This document shows, piece after piece, positions 54,854 to 64,000 of a stretch of DNA of 64,000 nt (position 1 is its first letter; every line of letters begins with the position of its first letter). The stretch comes from Anaspis maculata (lineage: Eukaryota; Arthropoda; Insecta; Coleoptera; Scraptiidae). The DNA lies in the NCBI GenBank assembly GCA_949128115.1, contig OX421968.1:5642001-5706000 (forward strand), given 5' to 3'. The position numbers were made by a program, and so were the translations under genes. Under the pieces are notes generated by a model. It ran no database searches. It was not told the origin of the DNA and worked only from the letters and a program-made list of their open reading frames with translations.

Positions 54854-54857
54854 CGTA
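54854..54857. other. Target site duplication CGTA, right copy
   Basis: Matches 47127-47130 exactly and marks the right edge of the provirus. Confidence 0.85.
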
Positions 54858-55119
54858 CAATATTTGGCCAAATCATTCAAAACATTTAATAGCTTCATAA
54901 TAACCTCTCAGGCATTATTAAAGTGAAGGTTTTATTGGATATTAAAAAAAAAATAGAACATTTTTTTATAAACTATATGAAATTATCTCAACACATTTTT
55001 TTTTAAATTGCATCAACCGCTAAGGGTTATTAGCAAAACTCCAACACATTGACTGCTCGCACGTACAAAAAAGAAAATATGACTATTAGATATATATATT
55101 GACTATATATTGACAATAT

Positions 55120-55164
<45 letters not shown>

Positions 55165-55654
55165 CGTAACCTCTTTTACCCATCTGTGTGTCGAGGTGTC
55201 GGACGCACCAAGCCGCACTATGGATTTATGCTACTACCTACAATCATCTCGTTCATGTGTGTGTGTACAGGTAATGGAGCCCCCTTGGGCAAGTACACAA
55301 CGCTGTGTCCGCTCTCTTCGCGCACAGCTATCCACCAGTCACCCATCCAGGTTCTGGCTTCTGCCGACGATGCTTGACATTCGTTATAGTAGCCTGTATG
55401 CATATCTACCCATGCCGTACCGCCGACCTATTAGAGATATATTAAAGAATATTAAAGATAATATTCTTTCGTAGCACAATCAACACAATGACAGCAGTGA
55501 TTTTTCGCCGATGGGCGTTGCAAAATTTTTTTCGACAAGTATCACAGATTACTTTGCGTGTGGAATTATTACATATCACATAAATACCCAAATGGGCTAC
55601 TTCAGGGGCCCACTCACCAGATTTATTCGAATCTTTCACATTTGTGCTGCAATG
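54858..55654. other. No gene; AT microsatellite at 55121-55160
   Basis: A (TA)n run of about 40 bp is the only clear feature. The short open frames around it are unconvincing. Confidence 0.5.
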
Positions 55655-55979
55655 GAGTATTATACTAAAAAAAAATTTTTGATTGAAATGGAAACTAGAT
55701 TGAAAAATAATTGACCCGTGTTTTTTTATTTAGTCAATACTCGTATCGTTTGGGCGCAATAAATTAATAACATCAACTAGTTCTGACGTCACAGTGAGTC
55801 ACCGCCTATACTGCCTGTGTAAATGACGTCAGAAATAGGCAGAATATAGGAATTTCGTTTATTTATTGCGGCCAAACGATACGATTTAGGGCAAAATAAA
55901 AAAATACGGGTCAGCTATTTTTCAATATAGTCTCCGATTCCATCGAAATAAGAATATTTTTTTAAAAGTATAATACTCT
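55655..55979. mobile_element. MITE, 325 bp, inverted-repeat ends
   Basis: GAGTATTATACT and about 110 bp inward (TTGAAAAATAATTGACCCGT; GTATCGTTTGGGCGCAATAAA) are mirrored at the right (GGCCAAACGATAC; ACGGGTCAGCTATTTTTCAA; AGTATAATACTC). The centre contains two TGACGTCA-like motifs. It is non-coding. Confidence 0.65.
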
Positions 55980-56108
55980 ATTATTAAAACTTGACAATAA
56001 GATGTTACGTCACATTCCAATTAATTGATAAATAGTTGTGATTTGGGTTGCCTACTCTCTCACACGAAAAAGTTACAGCCAAATTTCTGATTGTGGGGGA
56101 CACATCAC

Positions 56109-56716
56109 ATATCGATGGCGAAGAACAGCAACCTTCTATGTCACCGTTTGCAGAAATTTAGCAAGCTCCTATGTCAAAAAAGGGTACTTTTCTGGAGGAA
56201 CAAAATTGTTCTTTAAACGTGATATACTATGTTTCCTTCCATTTTAGGTCGAAATAATATCCACTATAAATTAAGGTGACATAATGGGATATGAAATTTG
56301 ATATTAATCACTAGATTTGGCTATAAAACGTGACATAGACTTGTTTTGTCTAGACGGCAATATATTGATAATGTTCGCAGATAGAAGCTTTATGGCAGCT
56401 TTTTTGTCTGACATAGAAGGCTGTTTTCCATCTTGTCGTTGAAATTTTGTGCCACAACCTTCCATCTTTGACATAGAAGGTTATTATCTTCTGCCTTGTC
56501 ATCGTATTTTCTGAAAAAACCTTCTTGTCTGACATAGAAGGTTGATATTTTGCACTTGACATACGTAATAAGTCTCAATTGGAATCGGAGGTTTGTCAGT
56601 CGATTAAAGGCTGGAGTGTCGATTGTTTGATTCATTATTTTCAACCCTGCTGAAATTGACATAGGAGGTTGTTGATTTACCGCAAATGGTTTGCTGTTCT
56701 TCGCCATCGACATGTA
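56109..56716. repeat. Inverted-repeat element with spaced TGACATAGAAGG motifs
   Basis: TCGATGGCGAAGAACAGCA at the left is matched inverted by TGCTGTTCTTCGCCATCGA at the right. TGACATAGAAGG occurs at 56409, 56469 and 56530 (spacing 60 and 61 bp), with TGACATAGGAGG at 56657. The inverse, CCTTCTATGTCA, occurs near 56135 and a variant near 56166. No coding frame is credible. It looks like a non-autonomous element with reiterated subterminal motifs. Confidence 0.55.
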
Positions 56717-58740
56717 ACACATCAAACATGACAAAATCACGCCCTCTCCTTAATTGAAAGATATCTTGAATAACATTCTCAGCATGCCAAAATGTGCGCC
56801 GTTTCCGAGAGGACCTAAACAAGCTTGACTCACGCCTATTCGTTCTCAAATTATTGATAATCCTGTATAAAACAAGACTCAAGGCGATCGATGGGCTAGT
56901 TTAATTATTCCATTGTTGACAGTGGACATCACTTTCAGCGAAATGCAGACGCTACAGTTTTTTTTTGCATACAGCTGTCAGCTGCGACAGCTGCTTGCCT
57001 CTTTAAAAGCCGAGTTCAAAAGCAATGTTGCAGGCAAGCATGTTTGTAGGAATACAACAAGAGCTGAAACTTTTATCGACAACATTTTGGAGCTCACTTG
57101 GAGGCTTAATTAGCAATAAATTCACCGAGTGTAAAATGGTTACTTTATTATAAATCCGACAGCAAAGTTCTCGGTATTCATTCTAGCGCCTCAGCTATAA
57201 TAATAATTTCTCAACCTTGGCCTATAATATACTATTATTACTGTGACAGATGGTCCTTACTTGACCACTGGGCAAAAAATATCAGTCAAACTCCGAAGTG
57301 TTAGACAACTGAACCAAGATCTCTACACTATATGCGTTTGTCGTCCCACCCATGTCACGTTATCGTTTATGGGTCTTATCATTATCAACGTGCATTGCAT
57401 CATCGCACTAACTGTTGAAATAAAAATGGGGTTGGTCAACTGACGACGACGATGATAATGACAACATGATGAATGGCCTAGAATGAAAATTATCTGGTTT
57501 GAATGAATACGACTTAAACAAATGGGGTTCAAGACCAGCTGTGAATTTAATAATTGCGTCAATTCGTATAAATTAAGCAGATAATTTTTGGCATAACGAT
57601 TCTGAGGAAAAGATAATAACGGTGGAGTATCTTGACACTTCTGTGCGCCAACTGAAAAATCATATAATTTGACGGATAATTAATTTTTAATGTAAAACGC
57701 CTTTCTCGCGGGAGGAAATGGCGACTAGGAATTATAATATCTGAGCTATATTTCAACAGTGGGGCCATTTTGCGGATTTAATTACATTATTGAAGTGTCA
57801 TGTGCTACGTTCTTGATAAATGCAGAGAAGAGAGCGCACGGGTCTGGAGAAAACGTTCTACCACCACCACCACCACCGCCACCACCACCAGACGTTGCCT
57901 AGCGCGTCGATCGCCTGCGGAATTATTAAGACCAAATGATAATTCATTAGAACGGGACGCCCACCCTATCACCGACTACCGACCCCTGACAGACTAAAGC
58001 GTCACATTTGTCGGCTTCTTTATCTGCATTAGAACGGATCGAATAAGAAATTAAGCCACTCAGCTTAATAAGTGACGTTCCGTTGAATATGCAAACTGTC
58101 CTTAACTTCCTTGGTTCGATCATTTGTCCGCAATAAATTGAAACTTGCATAAACCCCTTTACTGCTCCTAGTTACTAACTACTATGATCGGGAGCTCACC
58201 TGATGTACCTACCGTCAAATAGTGACTGCTCAGCCGACCTTTAAACTTTGCAATCTCCCTTCCAACTCGGTCGTTTCTTACCTTCACCTAATCTTATGAA
58301 TATACAGTGTCATAATGTATTTCATTTCCCAAAAGATTTCATACCATAGACCTAAGTGTATAAATAAGTATTTCCGTATGAGCATTATATACGGCTCGCA
58401 TGAAATAATTTTTTTACTACATAAATAAGACATAGGACATAATGGGACATACACCCTGTAAATCCAAACGATTCCTCAACCGAAATAGATTTTCTAGGTA
58501 CAGTTGACACGACCCAAATGTGAACGACTTTCTGTTGCTACGGTTTTTTTCTCTGATTTGTGGTACTTTGAATGAGGCTTTGACCAGTGGCGAACTAACA
58601 GACACAATAATGATCATTCAAAATTCATATCTGTATTTAAATCAAACTTCCAAGTATTACATTTCAAGAACAAGAATATTCTAATCCATCATAAGACAAC
58701 AATAAAATTTTCAAAAATGTAATTGTCTCAACAGAAACGC
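56717..58740. other. No gene recognised; small repeats
   Basis: Includes an inverted partial copy of the 32.5-kb repeat (57180-57240) and a short ACC/CCA run at 57859-57891 that yields a poly-Thr frame. Otherwise nothing recognisable. Confidence 0.45.
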
Positions 58741-58776
58741 AAAAAATGAGGGGCATTACCAAGGTGGACATAATCC

Positions 58777-58917
58777 GTTTAGTGCCGTTGTAGAAGCTCA
58801 AGAAGATACATTGTTTCCAGGATCACTAGACGTAGACGGCACAAGCATCTTCAAAGCTTCACAAATTGAAGAGGTCTTCCACCTCATCGAAAATTTTCTT
58901 TGCTGACGAATACAATA
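58777..58917 (+). pseudogene. Unknown protein fragment, paired with 61815-61905
   Basis: An open stretch starting NPFSAVVEAQEDTLFPGSLD is similar, codon for codon and without gaps over about 110 nt, to the minus-strand stretch at 61815-61930 (NPFSTAVGVREETLFSGSLR). Differences are concentrated at third positions in the first half, suggesting that both were once coding. The family is not recognised; a transposase is possible. Confidence 0.4.
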
Positions 58918-59130
58918 CAAACACAACGTTGTTTCAAATGTCCTGCAGGCTGTTGAATGCTGGCTCATCTATGCCCATTCGTTGATTTCTTCGAATCTCG
59001 TGTTTCTACCTACAAGACTGAACAGTCTTTTCGTTTGAAAACATGACGCGTTTTTCTAAAAGTTATATCCATGATTCAAGAATTCATTCGCAAACTGAAC
59101 TCTTATTTGTTTGTGTTCGTCAGAAAGTTA

Positions 59131-61806
59131 AGGTGCCCATTCACTAGGGAACCCGGTTGGTCCGTGTTGGCTGTCAGGTTGGCGCGTTTTATTGCTTTGC
59201 CCACACACTGGCGAACCGTGTTGGCGAACTGGGTTGGCGAGCGCAGTTCTTTGGATAGTTGATGAAGGCGAAGTCATGAACGGATAAAAAAGAAAATTAC
59301 TGGCGCTATGTGTCATACAGCAAACCATTGAACAAAACAAAAGTGGGTAAAAAAAGTCGACACGCAAAATTGTATTTTTTCAAGAAACGCAACATCGGTC
59401 TAACGACTCAAAAATTAGTCGAAAAAAGGTAATTTGTTTTCAACTTTGAAGAGCTATATCCGTTAAGTAGTTACGTACCTACGTCCGTTACTTTTACAAA
59501 TATGGTTCCCAGAGTGAATCTTCACCTTCTTAGATCCTCTATCGACCCTTGAATTTTGGCGGTTAAATCTTAAACGTCCTGTACACCTATAGGCAGGTAC
59601 CAGGAATAACTCGAGGAATAAGTTCAAAAACGGTTTATGACCGTTAGGTACCTACTTCGGCGTCTGCCTACTTACCTACCTGCCTGTCTGTGTCCACCTA
59701 CCTACTCACGTATCTACCCACCCAGCACCCACCCCCACCCAACTACCCACCACCACCTACGCACCTACCTAATTACCTAGGTACCTACTTACCTACCTAC
59801 ATCGACGTAAAAATGCATCTGAATACAGATTACAAATCAGGCGTAGAAGTGCGAATTTTTGGGGGTTTTCTCTTTTCTCATACATACCTTTTCATCCTGA
59901 ATCCACAAGACGCAAGAAATTATCAATGTCGCAAAAAGAAAATGGTTCCTAACTCTACACATTATTTCTTGATGAATTATTGAGCCTTGCGTTTGTTCCC
60001 GCCCCTCACCCCGCATCTTGCCGCCTTGATGTGTAACGCGACTGTAATGTAGCAAAAACAAAGGAAATCAAGTAGGTACCTACCTACTGTGAATTTCTGA
60101 TTCCTTGGATTAAATCTAGGTATACTGTATCACATGTACCTATATTACATACACTGACATGAATAAAATGTCATTCCCTCGCAGACATTCTTTTTCAGAA
60201 CCGTATCAAAAAGACAAAGTAGCTAATCTACTTCGATGATAATTAATCACTTATGTCTAATTAATATCAATATTCCATCAAATGATTCAAATACCGTGAT
60301 TAGCCGTAGTAACTATCCCTGATGTTAGTTGTTATGTTGGCCAACTTACCCATTCTCTAAAAGGTGCCCATTCACTAGGGAACCCGGTTGGCCAACCCGG
60401 TTGGTCCGTGATGGCTGTCAGGTTGGCGTGTTTTATTGCTTTGCCCACACACTGGCGAACCGTGTTGGCGAACTGGGTTGGCGAGCGCAGTTCTTTGGAT
60501 AGTTGATGAAGGCGAAGTCATGAACGGATAAAAAAGAAAATTACTGGCGCTATGTGTCATACAGCAAACCATTGAACAAAACAAAAGTGGGTAAAAAAAA
60601 ATCGACACGCAAAATTGTATTTCTTCAAGAAACGCAACATCGGTCTAACGACTCAAAAATTAGTCGAAAAAAAGGTAATTTATTTTCAACTTTGTAGAGA
60701 TATATCCGAGGATATATCCGTTGAGTAGTTACGTACATACCTCAGTTACTTTTACAGATATGGTTCCCAGAGTGAATCTTCACCTTAATTCTTAAATCCT
60801 CTATCGACCCTTGAATTTAGGCGGTTAAATCTTAAACGTCCTGTATACACCTATAAATAGGTACCAGAAATAAGTTCAAAAACGGTTTATGACCGTTAGG
60901 TACCTACTTCGGCGTCTGCCTACTTACCTACCTGCCTGCCTGTGTCCACTTACCTACTCACGTATCTACCTACCCACCCCCACCCAACTACCCACCTCCA
61001 CCTACGCACCTACCTACCCACCCCCCACCCAACTACCCACCTTCACCTACGCACCTACCTAATTACCTACCTACATCGACGTAAAAATGCATCTGAATAC
61101 AGATTACAAATCAGGCGTAGAATCGCGAATTTTTGAGGGTTTTCTCTTTTCTCATACATAGCTTTTCATCCTGAATCCACAAGACGCGAAAAACTATCAG
61201 TGTTGCAAAAAGGAAATGGTTCCTAACTCTACACCATGGATGTAGCTCAACACATTATTTCTTGATGAATTATTGAGCCTTGCGTTTGCCCCCGCCCCTC
61301 TCCCCGCATCTTGCCGCCGCCTTGATGTGTAACGCGACTGTAATGTAGCAAAAACAAAGGAAATCAAGTAGGTACCTACCTACTGTTAATTTCTGATTTC
61401 TTGAATTGAATCAAGGTATCCTGTATCACATGTACTTATATTACACACACTGACATGAATAAAATGTCATTCCCTCGCAGACATTCTTTTTCATAACCGT
61501 ATCAAAAAAACAAAGTATCTAATCTACTTCGATGATAATTGATCACTTATATCTAATTAATATCAATATTCCATCAAATAATTCAAATACCGTGATTAGC
61601 CGTAGTAACTATCCCTGATGTTGGTTGTTATGTTGGCCAACTTGCCCATTCACTGACGAACCCAACAACGAACCCAACCGCGTTTTCAAGCCCGCTGGAA
61701 AACCGACCAACTTGGTTGGATTGGTGTTGGCGCCAACCACACACTAGCCAACATCCGGCGAACCCAACCGGGTTGGCCAACCGGGTTCCCTAGTGAATAT
61801 GCACCT
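59131..61806. mobile_element. Inverted-repeat transposon with TTA duplication and internal 1.2-kb tandem copy
   Basis: The left end AGGTGCCCATTCACTAGGGA and right end TTCCCTAGTGAATATGCACCT are inverted copies, each flanked by TTA (59128-59130, 61807-61809). A 3-bp TTA/TWA duplication is typical of PIF/Harbinger elements. GTTGGC and CCAACC motifs crowd both ends. The interior holds two direct copies of about 1.23 kb (59131-60360 and from 60361), each restarting with the terminal sequence and each including a CCTA-rich microsatellite (59650-59800; 60900-61075). No transposase is recognisable; frames across the microsatellite are artefacts. Confidence 0.75.
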
Positions 61807-61814
61807 TTAGATTT

Positions 61815-62290
61815 GTGCAGCAGCAGAGTTCCTCAATCCGTAGCGGTTTAAACGTGTTTGTGCAGGCTGTTCTTAGAGATCCTGAGAATAATGTTTCTTC
61901 TCGGACTCCTACAGCGGTACTAAACGGATTTTGTTGGATGAATTCAGCCCCAGAGCGTTGTCTTCCATCTCAGTTAACACCCTTTCAATGTCTTCTCTGG
62001 CTGGCCTTCGCAGTCTATGTTCTTCTTGCCAGCGCTTCTTGACGTAAAACATCCAACTTTTGTTGACATCCAGTTCTGTAGCCACTGCACTAATGAATCA
62101 GTTTTCTTCCAACTTAGTTATGGCCTCGGTTATGGCCACCATTCTTCGCGCTTCCATTAAATGTCTTGGAATTTTGTTCCCGTGTATGTCCATGAAAGTT
62201 ATCATTACAGAATGAAGATAGAAGTCAAAAACTTCAGGCTGACACCTACGCCTATGATGTAGTGGTGAAATTACAACAGGCAAATTTGCC
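61815..62290 (-). pseudogene. Broken frame with helix-turn-helix-like segment, unknown family
   Basis: On the minus strand, fragments in shifting frames read MEARRMVAITEAITKLEEN, then AVATELDVNKSWMFYVKKRW, then NPFSTAVGVREETLF. The middle part resembles the HTH of pipsqueak/CENP-B-type transposases in tone, but the similarity is weak. A TAA stop (62095-62097) and at least one frame change break it. It shares its last part with 58777-58917, so the two are probably copies of one mobile gene lying on either side of the TTA-flanked element. Confidence 0.35.
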
Positions 62291-62693
62291 GTTCACTTTT
62301 GGGTCGCGTCAACTGTACCTATACCTAGAGAATCATAATGAAGTTCTCTAGGTTGAGTTGACAACCATTTTTGCTGAGAAACTAGAAGTTTTCAGTTAGC
62401 AACATTTAAGGCTCTCGAAATCGGGGATTTTATAATGTTTTTCAAAGTTTCAAACCCAAATATTTCGAAAATAAAGCAAAATTTTGCATAGCGAACTTTT
62501 TTCTCTAAATATAGCGTAGAATTTTAAAAAATAGGAACTATTTTCAAAATAACTAGGGGATAAAAAATTAGGGGAAAGGAGAGGGCACATCCCATTATCT
62601 TTGCCCCTAAGAACTTTTGATGAAACGCATTATTGTTGCTCGATAGAAACTAATGTTTGCAACCTTTGATTCAAATTGATTGAACGGTTCAAA
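62291..62693. other. No gene recognised
   Basis: AT-rich sequence; nothing recognisable. Confidence 0.4.
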
Positions 62694-62704
62694 AGTTACG
62701 GTGA

Positions 62705-62815
62705 AAAAAAAAACGATTATAAATTCAAAACCTCATGGTTCTACAGTGCTTTCTTGAAGCACTGTAGAACCATGCATGAGGTGTTGAATTTATAATTTTT
62801 TTTTACTTTTCGACC
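62705..62815. repeat. Strong hairpin, 18-bp perfect core stem
   Basis: CATGGTTCTACAGTGCTT (62734-62751) and its exact inverse (62757-62774) are separated by 5 nt. The pairing extends outward with bulges through ATTATAAATTCAA and TTGAATTTATAAT to A/T runs. It could be a tiny fold-back element or a transcribed hairpin. Confidence 0.7.
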
Positions 62816-64000
62816 TCATTTTTGATGGGAAATCATCCCTCAAAGTTCGTTAAACCAGTTACAAGGACCCTGTGTAAGAATGCCCTAGGTGTACCTAGCT
62901 TTTGAAATCTATATGGCGTGTGGTTGAAATCATTTCTCATCTGCATGTCTAATTGTCTAGTGTGTCATTTTATCCCCTTCGAGATTCTACATATACGTTT
63001 GGGGATACACATGGTGAAAAAACCTGATGAACTTTAGCATTAATATAAACAAATTATGTTATGCAGAAAATCGTTTGCCCGAGCACAAAGCAATTTAATT
63101 AACCCGTAACTTGTACACGCAGTGCTTTTAGCGCGCATTATTAATTGTGCATTATAATAAGTGTGATAAACAGGCGAACATTAACAGCAAAATATATATT
63201 GGAGCATCGGAATCGATGCGCGAAGAATGCATTTCCGATTTTGATAAATTAAACCCGGGAAAATTTTCGTTCATTAATTCAGTACTGTGGGGGATCCTCT
63301 TAAGATTAAAATCAAATTTCTTAGATCCGCATTTTTATTAAAAATTTCGTGGTATTCTCTCGCGAAGAGATAAAATTATACTATTACCACATTTTAATGA
63401 AACAGGCGTGTCCTTTTTCCCCGCCCAAGGAATTGAATATTCTTGCTACCGTTTAATTTATCACAATAAAATTGACAGGTTTTGTCGCGGCAATTTGTAG
63501 TCTGCCGCTGAAATTGCGACTCTTCTTTGCAAATCGGAAACAAAATCATGCGATTCTTTTTGTCGATTTCAACTTAGTGTGCCCCGCTACAGCGCACCAG
63601 TCAGTGGTATAAATGTGAAACACTATATTTTCAACAATATGAAAATTTCGGTCGTTCGAAAGATTCGAATAGCTGAAGGTAGTTTGACAAAGTTGGTTCA
63701 ATCTTCCAACAACAACGACTTCATTGTACTCCCATTAGTCAATTTTTTTAATATATTCCAATACAAAAAAATCTAACACTGAAGGTAATAAATTGCTTTG
63801 TATAAACTTCGCATTCGAATAAATTAGGCTTTTGCACATTTCTTATGTTTATGTTCCAATGGTTGGGTGGAACAGTGGTCCTCGTACTGAACCCTGCCTT
63901 TTGTTACTTGGTACTAGTTGATTTAGTTTTTTTTATGTATATTTCGTCAGAATTGAGTAAGAATTTCATATTTGGAACATGTTTTGTTTGCAAGTTTAAG
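62816..64000. other. No gene recognised
   Basis: AT-rich sequence; frames of about 65 codons (63147-63341, 63579-63776) lack recognised similarity. No repeat or RNA was identified. Confidence 0.45.

Noticed and set aside
59690..61136. Tyr/Leu/Thr/Pro-rich frames of 97 and 64 codons
   Set aside because: Encoded by the CCTA-type microsatellite within the TTA-flanked element.

Overview
This window is intergenic, repeat-dominated DNA from an animal genome, almost certainly an arthropod and most likely an insect. The grounds are the AT-rich composition, TTA/TA-flanked inverted-repeat transposons, non-LTR retrotransposon remnants, a tRNA-derived SINE, and an intact insect errantivirus-type endogenous retrovirus with an F-type envelope. 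The species cannot be fixed from the sequence. A hemipteran is plausible but unproven. No complete cellular gene is recognisable. One possible first exon with a signal peptide (8888-8969, + strand) is the only host-gene candidate.

The centrepiece is a complete LTR retroelement on the minus strand (47131-54853). It has two apparently identical 206-bp LTRs, a 4-bp target duplication, a tRNA-Ser primer-binding site, and open gag (400 codons), pol (about 1,400 codons, by a -1 shift at T TTT TTA) and env frames. Env carries a furin-type site, a fusion-peptide-like segment and a C-terminal membrane anchor. Env has no start codon of its own. A short upstream frame in the leader ends in a splice donor that is in phase with an acceptor just ahead of env. 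Pol also contains, between RNase H and integrase, a domain that looks like a TARG1/OARD1-type macrodomain (ADP-ribosyl hydrolase) with both catalytic residues kept. This is the most striking observation in the window.

Other retroelements are decayed. There is an R2-superclade-like element (about 13.95-17.12 kb; C2H2 finger, reverse transcriptase, CCHC, restriction-like nuclease) with frameshifts and a SINE fragment inserted in it. There are retroelement remnants at 33.1-34.5 kb, a tyrosine-recombinase relic at 18.2-18.4 kb, and several non-LTR 3' ends with ATT/TAA tails. A related SINE lies at 26485-26800.

DNA elements fill much of the rest. Large fold-back elements (long inverted repeats with TA target sites) lie at 6787-7690, 29818-30806, 38648-40216 and 43311-44692, with an older split copy at about 4590-7800. 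An 1.8-kb palindrome at 18.4-20.2 kb has a mariner-type transposase relic at its centre. Smaller inverted-repeat elements lie at 1752-2761, 10045-10733, 25852-26213, 34608-35112 (8-bp duplication, hAT-like), 45678-46600, 55655-55979, 56109-56716 and 59131-61806 (TTA duplication, internally duplicated). Tandem arrays built on a CCGCCATCTTGG unit occur near 1.2, 24.8-25.3 and 27.3 kb. The remaining stretches show no recognisable gene.
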